Below are positions 40,601-52,984 of a stretch of 64,000 nucleotides of DNA, piece by piece. The stretch comes from Pyrinomonadaceae bacterium. GTDB lineage: Bacteria; Acidobacteriota; Blastocatellia; Pyrinomonadales; Pyrinomonadaceae. The stretch is taken from the NCBI GenBank assembly GCA_017983495.1, contig JAGOBH010000002.1, positions 186,001 to 250,000 of the forward strand, read 5' to 3'. The number at the start of each line of letters is the position of its first letter. Positions within the stretch are counted from its first letter, which is position 1. Both the position numbers and the translations under genes were made by a program. The notes beneath the pieces are model-generated. The model saw only the letters and a program-made list of their open reading frames with translations, was not told the origin of the DNA and did not search any database.

Positions 40601-41868
40601 CCCTTTTTGCTGACGATTCGAACGAGACCGGGAGCGAGCCGGCCGCAAAGCCGCTCTCGCGTTGGATCGCGGGCGGGCTGTCTCTGCTGACGGCGATCGT
40701 CTATTTCTTTTCGAACCCCAATCCGCGAAGCTACTACGATTACACATTCCGCGTCGCCGAGAATTTCCTGCGAGGTTCGATCGGCTTTAGCGAAGCCCGT
40801 CCGCCCTGGCTGAACGAGTTTGTGCCGTTCGAGGGTTATTGGTACTCGGTTTTCCCGCTCGGTTCGGTGCTCACGATGATCCCGGTCGCTGCGCTTCGAG
40901 CGTCGAAACTCATTTCCGAACACCCCGGTGAATGGATCGCTGCCCTGCAGGCCGCGGCGGTTTGTTGGTACTTGTTCAAGATCGCGTCGCATTACGACGC
41001 GACACGAATGCGAAAGGTGCTGATGGCGATGGGCATCTTGTTCGGAACCTTCATGTGGACCAACCTGACGCTCGCCGGTGCGTGGCAATTGGCACTCGGT
41101 TTTGCGATGGTAGGGCAGCTCGGGGCGATCTACTACACGGTTTACAAGCGCCGCCCGCTGCTCGCCGGCATCTTCTTCGCACTCGCCGTCGGCAACCGCA
41201 CGGAAAATCTGTTGACGGCTCCGATATTCATGTACCTTCTTGCTCGAAGCGAGACAGAACCCGCTGCGTCTAAGCCGCTCGCTGACGCAGGCGGTTCTGA
41301 CAAGATCCGGAGCCTTGCGATGTTCTGCTCGGTTCCATTCGTGCTCGGGGTGGCGACGCTGGTCTATAACTACCTTCGCTTTCACTCATTCGTCGATTTT
41401 GGATACGCGCGCATTCCCGGTGTCTTAGAAGAGCCGTGGTATCACGATGGAATTTTCTCGACACACTATATCCCCGACCAGGCGTATGAGATGCTGATAA
41501 AGGCATGGGAATGGCGCGACACATTTCCGTATATAGTGCCCGACGGATTCAGCAGTTCTGTTCTGGTTAGCAGTCCGTTCCTGATATTTCTGACGCGGCT
41601 CGGGTCGCGTGATCGTGTGCTGAAATATGCGTCGTGGGCGGCGGTCGCGGTACTGACTTTTTTGCTCTGGATACACGGCAATTCGGGCGGCTGGCAGTTT
41701 GGCTATCGATACGCGATGATCCTTTTGCCGTGGGCGTTCGTGATATTGCTGGAGAATTCGCCGAGACGCATTTCGCCCGTCGAATGGACGCTCTATACGG
41801 TCTCATTCGTCGTGAATATCTACGCGACATGGTTATTTCACTGGACTGAATTTGTCGAAACGTTCTGA
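40597..41868 (+). CDS. Multi-pass membrane protein, glycosyltransferase-like (GT-C/PMT type)
   Basis: 423 residues with about ten membrane helices. The layout (large first loop with YDYTFRVAENFLRGSIGF, charged motifs between helices, C-terminal LLPWAFVILLEN) resembles GT-C or dolichyl-phosphate-mannose type glycosyltransferases of bacterial membranes, but the family signature DxE is not clear, so the assignment is tentative. A repeat-F hairpin (41255-41304) inserts about 15 codons between two helices (EPAASKPLADAGGS) in frame. Its start overlaps the AlbA_2 gene stop. Confidence 0.75.
   Translation: MTLFADDSNETGSEPAAKPLSRWIAGGLSLLTAIVYFFSNPNPRSYYDYTFRVAENFLRGSIGFSEARPPWLNEFVPFEGYWYSVFPLGSVLTMIPVAALRASKLISEHPGEWIAALQAAAVCWYLFKIASHYDATRMRKVLMAMGILFGTFMWTNLTLAGAWQLALGFAMVGQLGAIYYTVYKRRPLLAGIFFALAVGNRTENLLTAPIFMYLLARSETEPAASKPLADAGGSDKIRSLAMFCSVPFVLGVATLVYNYLRFHSFVDFGYARIPGVLEEPWYHDGIFSTHYIPDQAYEMLIKAWEWRDTFPYIVPDGFSSSVLVSSPFLIFLTRLGSRDRVLKYASWAAVAVLTFLLWIHGNSGGWQFGYRYAMILLPWAFVILLENSPRRISPVEWTLYTVSFVVNIYATWLFHWTEFVETF
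41255..41304. repeat. Dispersed repeat family F inside a coding sequence
   Basis: A 45-bp imperfect hairpin: CAGAACCCGCTGCGTC pairs with GACGCAGGCGGTTCTG (14 of 16) around a 13-nt loop. Positions 41275-41304 match 38290-38319 in reverse complement. Confidence 0.8.
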
Positions 41869-41913
41869 AAGTTGCGAGAAAATCACCATGATAATCTGTA
41901 AATCGGTGCAAAT

Positions 41914-43188
41914 ATGTTGATCGACCTCTCACCGCTGCGGGCCTCACGCGATTATCGCCTGTTGTTTATCGGGCAATTGGTGTCGTTTTTCGGTTCGATG
42001 ATGACATTCATCGTCGTGCCGTGGCAGATGTTTCAGATCACGCAATCGAGTGCGATGGTCGGCTATATCGCTCTGGCCGAATTCGTACCGATGGTGTGCC
42101 TCGCGTTTGTTGGCGGTGCCCTCGCGGATTTCATCGATAAACGAAAGCTGTTGCGGTTCACCGAGGTCGGGCAAACTCTGGTGACGGCGATATTGCTGCT
42201 CAATTCGCTGCTGCCCGAACCAAGGATTTGGGTTCTTTTCGTCGCGGTCGCGTTGCACGCGGGTCTCGCTGCACTTCAGCGGCCGGCATTCGAATCTTTC
42301 ATTCAAAAAGTCATTCCCGCCGAGATGATGTCCGCCGTGATGGCTCTAAATTCGGTGCGATTCAGCGTCGGCATGATCGTCGGGCCCGCCGTCGCCGGCG
42401 TGATCGCGACGCAACTCAGCCCGTCAGTGGCATACACCATCGATCTTGTCACTTTCACTGGGTCATTGATCGCTGTGTTTATGCTTCAGTTCGTGCCGCC
42501 GCCCGAGAATGCAGAAAGGCCGAGCTTTGCTGCGATCAAAAAAGCGTGGAAATACGCGTTTAGCCGACAGGAACTGGTCGGTACGTACTTTATCGACATC
42601 GCCGCGATGTTCTTCGCGTTTCCCCAGGCACTGTATCCGGCACTCGCGGTCGTGTACGGCGACAAGTATGTCGGTTTTTTTCCCGCGGCGATCGCGGTCG
42701 GAGCTCTGACCGCGAGTTTGACAAGCGGCTGGACCAAGAATGTTCATCGACATGGCCTGATGGTGACCGTCGCCGCCGTGTTGTGGGGCGTCGCGATCCT
42801 TTTCTTCGGGCTTGTTGACACGCTGGTCCCGGCGTTGCTGATGTTGGGCCTTGCAGGGTTTTTCGATATGATCTCGGGCATCTTTCGCGGGGCGATCTGG
42901 AATCAGACGATCCCGAACTTTCTCCGCGGCCGCCTCGCCAGTATCGAAATGATGAGTTACCTTACGGGGCCGATGCTCGGCAGTGCTAAAATGGGTATCG
43001 TCGCCGAGCGTTTTGGCCTAAAGGCGGCACTCATCAGCGGCGGAGCACTCTGCATCGTTTCCGTTGCCGGAGCTGCGCTGCTGCTGCCGAAGTTCGCGAC
43101 CTACGATGGCCGCGAGGGCATCAAGCAACGCGAGATCGAGGAAGCCGAACGCAGCGAAATGTCGCGAATATCGGAAGCAGAATTTTAA
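41914..43188 (+). CDS. MFS transporter, EntS-like (MFS_3)
   Basis: 424 residues, 12 membrane helices. The N-terminus reads SPLRASRDYRLLFIGQLVSF, typical of the EntS/MFS_3 exporter branch; the loop ADFIDKRKLLRFTEVGQ after helix 2 is the MFS motif A. Likely exports a small molecule or siderophore; substrate unknown. The gene is 45 nt after the glycosyltransferase-like gene and 3 nt before a DUF2695 gene. Confidence 0.88.
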   Translation: MLIDLSPLRASRDYRLLFIGQLVSFFGSMMTFIVVPWQMFQITQSSAMVGYIALAEFVPMVCLAFVGGALADFIDKRKLLRFTEVGQTLVTAILLLNSLLPEPRIWVLFVAVALHAGLAALQRPAFESFIQKVIPAEMMSAVMALNSVRFSVGMIVGPAVAGVIATQLSPSVAYTIDLVTFTGSLIAVFMLQFVPPPENAERPSFAAIKKAWKYAFSRQELVGTYFIDIAAMFFAFPQALYPALAVVYGDKYVGFFPAAIAVGALTASLTSGWTKNVHRHGLMVTVAAVLWGVAILFFGLVDTLVPALLMLGLAGFFDMISGIFRGAIWNQTIPNFLRGRLASIEMMSYLTGPMLGSAKMGIVAERFGLKAALISGGALCIVSVAGAALLLPKFATYDGREGIKQREIEEAERSEMSRISEAEF

Positions 43189-43191
43189 CTT

Positions 43192-43497
43192 ATGGCAATT
43201 CTACGAAAAAGACAGATAGAGAATTTGGAGCAAATGAGCGGTGAGCAGCTTGAGGCTTTTCTTGAGCTGATGCCTGCACGGCAAGAATCGGTGAGCGAGA
43301 TGCTCGATTACGTCGAGGACGAACTTTACGACTCCGAGTGCGACCACAGCCTGCGTCTGTCGATGCGGTTCATGATGGAAAACGGCCTCAATTTCCCAAA
43401 GTTAACCAACTGGCTCAACGAAAACGGTGGCTACTGCGACTGCAAAGTAATGGAACAGATCGCACCGCTGTGGCGCAATAAGTTTGGGGACGATTAG
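43192..43497 (+). CDS. DUF2695-like small protein
   Basis: 101 residues. The C-terminal block CDHSLRLSMRFMMENGLNF then NWLNENGGYCDCKVMEQI is the DUF2695 signature with three conserved cysteines (possible metal site). Function not known. It follows the MFS gene by 3 nt and converges on uvrA with a 3-nt gap. Confidence 0.8.
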   Translation: MAILRKRQIENLEQMSGEQLEAFLELMPARQESVSEMLDYVEDELYDSECDHSLRLSMRFMMENGLNFPKLTNWLNENGGYCDCKVMEQIAPLWRNKFGDD

Positions 43498-43500
43498 CGG

Positions 43501-46341
<2,841 letters not shown>

Positions 46342-46421
46342 AGATGAGATTCCCAGCATTAGGGCAAAAGTACATTTTACCAAATCCTCTTTAGGCGGAC
46401 AAAAAGGTGCGGTTCAAAACC

Positions 46422-47132
46422 TCAGTAGTTAGGGGATCCGACCATCGGATCGTTGGCAAAGACAGCTAGAAGGTCTCCTTTGATCGGTTCGGGAATCCCA
46501 TCATGCGAGTCCACATAAAAGAACGTTGAAGCCGGAGGTTCGATTCGGTGTAACACGAACTTGTTCCCTTCGGACTCCGCAAGGATCAAAAAATCAGCGT
46601 CAGCGAGAGTAACGCTGTAAACCGTCGCGGCGTTATGAAACCTCCAGTCACCAGTATTTAACGCTTGATCTCGCTCCAAGAACTCCTGCCATGCGTCAGG
46701 AATCGGTTGAGAATCGTAGGCAGACTCACACGTGATCGGGTCAGAAAGCAAGCGGACAGTCGCCGCCGAATCCCAATCTGCGAAACCAATGGTCGTGGGG
46801 TTCGGCGTCACTACGAATTCGAAAATATGTCCGCCGATACTTATGAGTTTTGCCTTGTAGAGTCGTCCATCGACAATAAATCTAACCTCCGCGAGTTCGA
46901 ACTCATCGATGCGAGGGAACGCCGGAACTCCGCTCCAGTCCACCTTGCCTGCTAGCTTCCGATAAAAGTAGATTTCGTTGTCGAACCGACGGGTGTGGGT
47001 GATGCCGGCGACCTGAGCATCAAAGATGGTCTGAGCCGACGGCGGCAAAACCTCTCGCACCGCGGTAAGGAGCCGCTCTTCGAGCGGGGAAAATCGTCGC
47101 CATATCAGCATGAGCTTTTGCGCGATGTTCAT
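46422..47132 (-). CDS. Hypothetical protein
   Basis: 236 residues, soluble, alternating strands. Notable segments: [40 protein letters not shown] and [17 protein letters not shown]. The Trp/Phe-rich, acidic C-terminus ([14 protein letters not shown]) is reminiscent of SMI1/KNR4-type proteins but is not convincing. It is on the same strand as the small ORF, L,D-transpeptidase and M50B genes upstream and may close that run. Confidence 0.65.
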   Translation of the reverse strand: MNIAQKLMLIWRRFSPLEERLLTAVREVLPPSAQTIFDAQVAGITHTRRFDNEIYFYRKLAGKVDWSGVPAFPRIDEFELAEVRFIVDGRLYKAKLISIGGHIFEFVVTPNPTTIGFADWDSAATVRLLSDPITCESAYDSQPIPDAWQEFLERDQALNTGDWRFHNAATVYSVTLADADFLILAESEGNKFVLHRIEPPASTFFYVDSHDGIPEPIKGDLLAVFANDPMVGSPNY

Positions 47133-47171
47133 CGGATATTTCTCTTTCTTAGGCCAAGACCTTCGGATTCG

Positions 47172-47444
47172 TTACCAGCGACTGTCGTACGAGCTGAAAT
47201 TGGAGTGCCAGTCGTCCGGGTACTCGGCGATCAGTACCGGTATTGGGCCGTTAAGGCTGATTTCCGACGTTAGTGCGCGGCGGATCCGATAGGTGCGGCC
47301 CGACGGTGAACAGACGGTCAGGACGACTTTTTCATCCGCGTGCTTCGACACGCAAGCGTGTCGCCAGTCGGTCTTAGACCGAACGAGCAGGCGTGAGCCG
47401 ACGAGCAGCGAATCGAGAGTTATTTGAGTTTCGGCAAATTCCAC
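47172..47444 (-). CDS. Small hypothetical protein overlapping the L,D-transpeptidase gene
   Basis: About 90 residues from a GTG at 47444, overlapping the preceding gene by 25 nt. Contains LLVGSRLLVRSKTDWRHACV then VLTVCSPSGRTYRIRRALTS and a polar end with PDDWHSNFSS. No Shine-Dalgarno is visible, so translation would depend on coupling. A longer reading frame to 47606 is mostly antisense-like and Arg-rich and is not supported. Confidence 0.5.
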   Translation of the reverse strand: MEFAETQITLDSLLVGSRLLVRSKTDWRHACVSKHADEKVVLTVCSPSGRTYRIRRALTSEISLNGPIPVLIAEYPDDWHSNFSSYDSRW

Positions 47445-48184
47445 GATTTTCGGTTCTTTTCGTAAACGTCTTTGGGTAACTGAACAAGATACGGGTTCTT
47501 GGCGGCCGTGACCCAACCTAGTATGCGTTCGAGGTCGCGGCGTTCCATCGCGGTGCACCCTGAGGTCGCCGAAGCGGCGTCTTTCCAAATGTGAAGAAAA
47601 ATGCACGACCCTCGGCCTCTTTCGACCGGATAACTGTTGTAAGCGACAAAAATGCCGAGGTCGTATTCCTTGCCGATCGCCAGCATCTTTTCGGACGATT
47701 TCCAGTCGAAATTGCCCACCTGCATGCGGTTGACAATGCGGTTGTAGAATGATGACTTAACGTCATCGACACACTCGGTATATTCTTCGAGCTTGGTGTA
47801 CGGAAGATCGAGGGCGTTCGGCTTTGAACCGCTGCCGAATGACGCGGTCAGCGGAAATCTGCCCGCAGGAGCGTTTCCGTCACCTTCCTTTTTTATCTTT
47901 GCATCCTTCTGGCCGGAAGCTTGCAATTCGTCCCAGGCGAGTCCGCTGCGGCCGACCACGATGGGGAATGCATCACCATTGGCAACCCATTTTGATCCTG
48001 CGTTCTTGCGTTCAAATAGGCGAGCGACGCCCTGCGTGGCGTTCCAGTCATTTGTGGTAACAACGATCGTCTGGAGCGAGCGTTCAAACGGCACTCTGAC
48101 CGCAGCCGGAATCGGTGTTTTGACCTGTGCGGATACCCCAGCGATCAAGATCAGCAGCAGGCCAAATGGGACGATGAGCTTCAT
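47420..48184 (-). CDS. Secreted YkuD-type L,D-transpeptidase-like protein
   Basis: 254 residues. Signal peptide ~1-19 (LIVPFGLLLILIAGVSAQ). The YkuD active-site block reads SCIFLHIWKDAASATSGCTAM: His followed by S-x-G-C, the nucleophile Cys at ~209. Such enzymes form 3-3 peptidoglycan cross-links or attach proteins to the wall. The Ca-binding/linker part between residues 25 and 140 is larger than in the shortest family members. Its 3' end overlaps the small hypothetical gene. Confidence 0.88.
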   Translation of the reverse strand: MKLIVPFGLLLILIAGVSAQVKTPIPAAVRVPFERSLQTIVVTTNDWNATQGVARLFERKNAGSKWVANGDAFPIVVGRSGLAWDELQASGQKDAKIKKEGDGNAPAGRFPLTASFGSGSKPNALDLPYTKLEEYTECVDDVKSSFYNRIVNRMQVGNFDWKSSEKMLAIGKEYDLGIFVAYNSYPVERGRGSCIFLHIWKDAASATSGCTAMERRDLERILGWVTAAKNPYLVQLPKDVYEKNRKSWNLPKLK

Positions 48185-48190
48185 GTTAGT

Positions 48191-49003
48191 TTAATCCTCA
48201 AAAACTGTGTTGGCGGAGTCTCGCCCACTGGCTACAGAGAAAACACGCAATCCGAGTGAGATCATAACGACCGAAATGATGACCCAGATCAGCACCCAGA
48301 AAATGCCCGGTATACCGGTCGCGTTTGCCATGTTGGTCGCGTCATTTGAGATATCGGAACCGACAAGCGGGGCGTTGATAAAGAAAAGAGTCTTCAGATC
48401 AGAGAGCGAATTGAGCAAACATTGGATCGCAAGAAAGGCGACAGCGAAATTTGCCACCCTCAGGCTCGAGTATTTGCCAAGTGCAAGTAAACCCGCCGAA
48501 AGGAACACGCCGGCAACGACGGTGAACAGGATGCTCGAGAACGCGACGTTTAGGGAGAGAAAGTTAAACATCGGGCTCAGGATGCCGAATACAAGGGTCA
48601 TCAGGCCGACAAAAATGCCTGACGCAGCAAGGATCTTATGCGGCGAAACAGAACGCCGAATCAGGAGCAGCATTATCACCCCGAACACGGTGGTGCCGAG
48701 ATATCCAGCGCTCGACGTTAGCATCGCTCCAAACCAGCCGGATGGCGCCGAATAAACCGCACCACTGCCGTCTGCGGCGATCGTGAGGCTGTGAACAGTG
48801 CCGCCGGTCAGGACCGCCATAAGGGCGTGGCTGCCCTCATGGATAAATGTCACAAACAGCCTGATCGGGTAGACCAGATAATCGGCGTAGGGTATGAACC
48901 ACAGACCGATCGTGATCAAGGTCGCGATGATCAGCAGTGTTACTTGCGGTTTGGCGTCTTCGGCTAACTTGTATCCCATATCTCGAAAAAAACTCCTTTG
49001 CAA
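48191..49003 (-). CDS. M50B-like membrane metallopeptidase
   Basis: 270 residues, about seven membrane helices. The zinc motif HEGSHAL lies in helix 2 (FIHEGSHALMAVLTGG), with a possible third ligand Asp in SNDATNMANATGIP near residue 225. This is the M50B-like pattern of small integral peptidases. No PDZ domain is present. The gene begins after AAAGGAG, ends 6 nt before the L,D-transpeptidase start on the same strand, and could process membrane regulators (inference). Confidence 0.85.
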   Translation of the reverse strand: MQRSFFRDMGYKLAEDAKPQVTLLIIATLITIGLWFIPYADYLVYPIRLFVTFIHEGSHALMAVLTGGTVHSLTIAADGSGAVYSAPSGWFGAMLTSSAGYLGTTVFGVIMLLLIRRSVSPHKILAASGIFVGLMTLVFGILSPMFNFLSLNVAFSSILFTVVAGVFLSAGLLALGKYSSLRVANFAVAFLAIQCLLNSLSDLKTLFFINAPLVGSDISNDATNMANATGIPGIFWVLIWVIISVVMISLGLRVFSVASGRDSANTVFED

Positions 49004-49080
49004 AGCTACAAGTGAATACGACCATTGTAGGCTAAAGTTCGTGATTTGTCCCCGACAAATACTTCGGCGGGAACGGCATT

Positions 49081-49551
49081 TCAGATCTCTCTCGCGTAAT
49101 CAGCCCGGCCGCCGCTCTTTGACTCCAATCGAACATCGGTGATCTCAATGTCCTTCTGAACGGCCTTACACATGTCGTAAATCGTCAGCGCGGCGACCGA
49201 CACGGCCGTCAGAGCCTCCATCTCAACGCCGGTCTGCGATATTGTGATGACCTCGGCTTCGAGATAGATGCCAAAATCACGAAATTCGGCAATGACGTTT
49301 ACCTTCGACAAATTTATCTGGTGACACAACGGGATCAACTCGTAAGTGCGTTTCGCCGCCATTATTCCCGCAATACGTGCGATCTCGAGCGGGTTGCCCT
49401 TGGGGGCATTTTGAGTTTGCAGGACTCGCAGAGTCTCTTGAGAAAGAAGGACGCGGCCGCTTGCGACGGCGCGGCGGGCTGTCGTGTTCTTCGCCGAGAC
49501 ATCGACCATTTTTATCTTGCCGGTTTCGTCGAAATGGGATAGTTCGCTCAT
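49081..49551 (-). CDS. moaC: Cyclic pyranopterin monophosphate synthase
   Basis: Second step of molybdenum cofactor synthesis, converting the MoaA product to cPMP. 156 aa. Opening LSHFDETGKIKMVDVSAK and active-site segments IMAAKRTYELIPLCHQINL and GVEMEALTAVSVAALTIYDM, with the KDIEI lid, are intact. The start overlaps the methyltransferase stop by 4 nt; moeA lies just upstream on the same strand, so this is a small Moco cluster. Confidence 0.97.
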   Translation of the reverse strand: MSELSHFDETGKIKMVDVSAKNTTARRAVASGRVLLSQETLRVLQTQNAPKGNPLEIARIAGIMAAKRTYELIPLCHQINLSKVNVIAEFRDFGIYLEAEVITISQTGVEMEALTAVSVAALTIYDMCKAVQKDIEITDVRLESKSGGRADYAREI

Positions 49552-50282
49552 ATTTTTCTCGCTTCGAATATAAGTGTGTTGCCGCCGAGTATCACTTCGT
49601 CCGAATTAAGCTCGTTGGTCCAACGTTCGGCACGTTTCTTTTTGGATGAGAATAGGGCAATCATTCTGATAAACGCGACGATCGGCCAAAATGCCCACGA
49701 ATTGTCCTTTTTCTTATCGCGATGAGTGCCGGTGATCTCAAAATCGAATTTCTCAAGCAAAAAACGCACTTCGGAATATCCGATCGGGTTGACGTGAAGG
49801 GCGATCTCTTCCATGCCGGGGAATTCGCGGCTTATCCCGTCCAACACAGGTTTCGATAGCGGTTTGAAATGCGAGGTGTAGCCGTTAAAAAGCCACTTAA
49901 GACGCTCCTCGATGTTCATAATGTTCGGAACCGAAACGATAAGATGGCCACCGGGCTTTAGCATACGCGAAAACTCGGCGATCGCGTTGGTCGGGTTGGC
50001 GATATGCTCCAGTCCCTCGACGCAAACGATAGCGTCAAACTCGGCGTCGCTGTAGGGAAGTCGCGAGTCCATATTTCCCGAACGGATCTCGACTCCGTCG
50101 AGCCGAAAGATATCGGGGTAGAGGTCACAGCACGCAACGTCGTAGCCAATTCGTTTGAGGCGTTGAGCGAGAGCTCCCTCGCCGGCCGGGATGTCTAACA
50201 AACGCCCGTTCGGTGTTTTGCTGAGGATTCGTTCCACGGTCTCGTGGATCGCCTCGTGTGCCAATGCTGACGGTTCGGTCAT
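49548..50282 (-). CDS. Class I SAM-dependent methyltransferase
   Basis: About 244 residues from the ATG at 50282. Motif I LLDIPAGEGALAQRL, the acidic loop CDLYPDIF, motif IV FDAIVCVEGLEHIANP and LKPGGHLIVSVPN fit a small-molecule or lipid methyltransferase of the UbiE/BioC-like type. The C-terminal end is basic. An ATG at 50318 would overlap moeA by 26 nt and has only a poor ribosome site. It sits between moeA and moaC, though its substrate need not be related to molybdenum cofactor. Confidence 0.9.
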   Translation of the reverse strand: MTEPSALAHEAIHETVERILSKTPNGRLLDIPAGEGALAQRLKRIGYDVACCDLYPDIFRLDGVEIRSGNMDSRLPYSDAEFDAIVCVEGLEHIANPTNAIAEFSRMLKPGGHLIVSVPNIMNIEERLKWLFNGYTSHFKPLSKPVLDGISREFPGMEEIALHVNPIGYSEVRFLLEKFDFEITGTHRDKKKDNSWAFWPIVAFIRMIALFSSKKKRAERWTNELNSDEVILGGNTLIFEARKI

Positions 50283-50292
50283 AAACGTCTTG

Positions 50293-51495
50293 TTAAAGAA
50301 ACAGTATAGCGGCCGCATCGCCTCTTTCTAAACGTTGCCCTGCATCGATTCGGATAAGGGCTTCGGCACGGGCAAATCCGATAAAATCCGACGATCCCTG
50401 CCAGCGTAACGGCGTCACGATCAAGCGACCCGACCGGTCCGTGTCGAGAGTAGCCGGCAAGTAAGTGTCACGCCCCTTTGCAGCTTTCGCCGCGTCGGAC
50501 AGCACCGCGTGTCCAGCCCGCGATTGGCGGTTTGACGCACCTGACAACGACATTATCGCCGGCCGTACGAACAGCTCAAAAGTAACGGCCGCCGAGACGG
50601 GATTGCCGGGCAATCCAAAAATAAGTTTGTCGCAAAGCGTCGCAAATACAGCCGGTTTGCCGGGTTTCAGGCTTACCTTTTCAAACTTGATGTCTGCCCC
50701 AAGCTGTAGCAATGCCGGTTTCGTCAGGTCGTACTTTCCGACTGAAACGCCGCCGGTAATTATCAAGATGTCACACTTGGTCAGACCATCGGCAATCGAG
50801 GCGGTAAGCTCATCGATATCGTCTTCGGCAAGCGGTAACGAGCGTGCAATCGCGCCGCAACGAGCAGCCAATGCCTCAAGCATTGGGGCATTAGAGTTGC
50901 GGATCTGGTCGAGCCCGGGCTTTTGATCGACGGGGACGATCTCGCTGCCGGTCGCGAGAATGCCGACACGCGGGCTTTTTGCGACCGTGACCGAGGCGTA
51001 ACCGAATGCCGCGAGCACCGCGATCATTTGCGGTGTGATCAGTTCGCCCGATGAGAATATCGTCTCGCCGGATTTCACTTCGGCACCGCGTCGGACGATG
51101 TTGGCTCCGACTTTTACCGGTTCGAGCATACGTATCTGTCCGTCGGGAAGTCCGGATTGCTCGGTCAACTCGACCTTTTGCACGGCATTGGCTCCGGCGG
51201 GAACCGGTGCTCCGGTCATGATCCGTACCGCCTGGTCACTGCTCAGTTCAAAATGCCAACCGTGGCCGGCGGCAGATTCGCCAACGATCGGGAGAGTTAC
51301 CGGAGCGTTCTCGATATCAGCGGCGATCACCGCAAACCCGTCCATCTGCGAGCGGTCGAACGGCGGCAGGTCGGTGTCGGCGATAATGTCTTGGGCGAGA
51401 ACGCTCCCGACCGCGTCAGCGAGACCGACCGACTCCGACGGCAAGCGGCCCACTTCGCTTAAAACAATATCGATCGCCACTTGTACCGGGATCAT
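50293..51495 (-). CDS. moeA: Molybdopterin molybdenumtransferase
   Basis: Inserts molybdate into adenylated molybdopterin. 400 aa. Conserved blocks: DRSQMDGFAVIAADI, GAPVPAGANAVQKVE, VGILATGSEIV, ITGGVSVGKYDLT, GLPGNPVSAAVTFELFVRP. It opens the moeA-methyltransferase-moaC run. The M24 peptidase gene ends 20 nt from its start side on the same strand, so read-through from that gene is possible. Confidence 0.96.
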   Translation of the reverse strand: MIPVQVAIDIVLSEVGRLPSESVGLADAVGSVLAQDIIADTDLPPFDRSQMDGFAVIAADIENAPVTLPIVGESAAGHGWHFELSSDQAVRIMTGAPVPAGANAVQKVELTEQSGLPDGQIRMLEPVKVGANIVRRGAEVKSGETIFSSGELITPQMIAVLAAFGYASVTVAKSPRVGILATGSEIVPVDQKPGLDQIRNSNAPMLEALAARCGAIARSLPLAEDDIDELTASIADGLTKCDILIITGGVSVGKYDLTKPALLQLGADIKFEKVSLKPGKPAVFATLCDKLIFGLPGNPVSAAVTFELFVRPAIMSLSGASNRQSRAGHAVLSDAAKAAKGRDTYLPATLDTDRSGRLIVTPLRWQGSSDFIGFARAEALIRIDAGQRLERGDAAAILFL

Positions 51496-51514
51496 AAGGA
51501 TTAGTTACCAAGAT

Positions 51515-52864
51515 CTATTTGATCAAGTAAAATTCGGTCTGACGCGGGCGGATGAACCTAAAGCCAGTCGGTGTCATGACCGCGTCATCCTCTGCCATTA
51601 TCGTAATCTTCTGTCCGCCCCATTCTGGAACGGCTGTCGATGTATTTAGTTCGATCGATGTGTAGGATCCGAGTCTGAGGCGATCCTCGTCACCGCCGAT
51701 GCCGCGGCGAAAGTCGATAGACGCGCCCAGTCCGTGTCCGTGTGCTCCGATCGGGTGCGAATAGATCATCGCTTCAATGCCTTGTTTCTTACATTCGACC
51801 ATCGTCTTGTCATAAACTTCTGAGCCCGTCATGCCTGAGCGTGCAAAACTGAACAATATGTCCTGCAAGCGGTTTGTGTTGAGCATTGCAGCTTTCAATC
51901 CGGCCGGCACGTTACGTTCGCCTGCCTTGAGAATGTAGCCATGTTTTTGCCAATCCGTGCTGAGGCCCATGTAGATCAGGCCAAAATCCACGTGAATTAC
52001 ATCCCCGCGTTCAAGGATCAACGCTTCGTCAGCCGTGCTCAGAAATTGTTGCGAAGTGCCTGTTGACTTAGCCTGCCTCTGAACACGCATATCGGGCTGA
52101 AACCATATACCAAGCCCGAGTTTGTTTACCTGCTGCATCATCCACCAGCGGACGTCACCGACGGTCGTTTTACCCGGCTTGATCACCTGGTTTGAAAAAG
52201 CGCGCCGCGTGATGACGTCGGTCGCGAGCACGGCCTTTTCGTAATGTGCGAGTTCGTCGGGCACACGCGTATCGAAATACTCAGTCAACAGCTTCGCGGC
52301 GGATACGAACTTCTTTTCATTTTCGGCACCAAGAGCCTCGGCGAGAAACTTGTAGCCGTCATAGGTCAACCCGCTCTGCTGTCCACGATTGCCGAGATAA
52401 TTCAGTGCGATCGTCTTTGGAGCACGTTCATCGACTATCTTCTTAAGTGCCGCCGCCATTTCGTTTCGGGGCGGATTGAGTACCGTGTAATGATTCTTCA
52501 AACGCTCCTCAAGGTACCGCACGATCGCGATTCGTTCGATCCGTTCGCCGCGGTCGATAAACAGGAATACGTCGCGACGGCCTACAATCGGGATCGGTGG
52601 GACGATGTGCTCGGTCACCGGATCGCTATGAAACTCTTCGTTGACGACGATCCAGATATCGATACCATTTCTCTTCATCATCGGCAGCAGCAGCGTGCCG
52701 AGCCGCTCTTTTAGCCAGCCCTCTCGGACATTCATCTGTTCGAGCTGAGTTAGCAAGACCGGCATTGCCGGGATCGGTTCGCCGGAGCGGTTCTGTGCCG
52801 TGACGGCACCGGTCGTTATCAGCAGAACGAGAAAGATCGTTGTTATTAGGTTCCTTATCGACAT
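51515..52864 (-). CDS. Secreted M24 family metallopeptidase (Xaa-Pro peptidase type)
   Basis: About 449 residues from the ATG at 52864, beginning with a signal peptide ([20 protein letters not shown]). The C-terminal pita-bread domain has the metal ligands in order: Asp in [10 protein letters not shown], Asp in [10 protein letters not shown], His in [12 protein letters not shown], Glu in SIELNTST and Glu in IMAEDDAV. It probably removes N-terminal residues before proline in exported peptides. A start at 52957 would put 31 extra residues before the signal peptide and is less likely. Confidence 0.9.
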   Translation of the reverse strand: MSIRNLITTIFLVLLITTGAVTAQNRSGEPIPAMPVLLTQLEQMNVREGWLKERLGTLLLPMMKRNGIDIWIVVNEEFHSDPVTEHIVPPIPIVGRRDVFLFIDRGERIERIAIVRYLEERLKNHYTVLNPPRNEMAAALKKIVDERAPKTIALNYLGNRGQQSGLTYDGYKFLAEALGAENEKKFVSAAKLLTEYFDTRVPDELAHYEKAVLATDVITRRAFSNQVIKPGKTTVGDVRWWMMQQVNKLGLGIWFQPDMRVQRQAKSTGTSQQFLSTADEALILERGDVIHVDFGLIYMGLSTDWQKHGYILKAGERNVPAGLKAAMLNTNRLQDILFSFARSGMTGSEVYDKTMVECKKQGIEAMIYSHPIGAHGHGLGASIDFRRGIGGDEDRLRLGSYTSIELNTSTAVPEWGGQKITIMAEDDAVMTPTGFRFIRPRQTEFYLIK

Positions 52865-52984
52865 AGATGAGTTTAGTGAATTACGCTGCTTTCGCGGAAA
52901 ATTACCCGAAATGATAGACTCTTGTTTAGGCTTTACGACCGAAATTTTAGCATACATTTAACAGAGTGAGGATAAGTACCAGCC

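Noticed and set aside
47445-47606. Upstream extension of the small ORF at 47172
   Set aside because: Arg/His-rich frame inside the L,D-transpeptidase gene; the credible part starts at 47444.
52244-52714. 156-residue forward ORF opposite the M24 peptidase gene
   Set aside because: Antisense shadow of conserved peptidase sequence.
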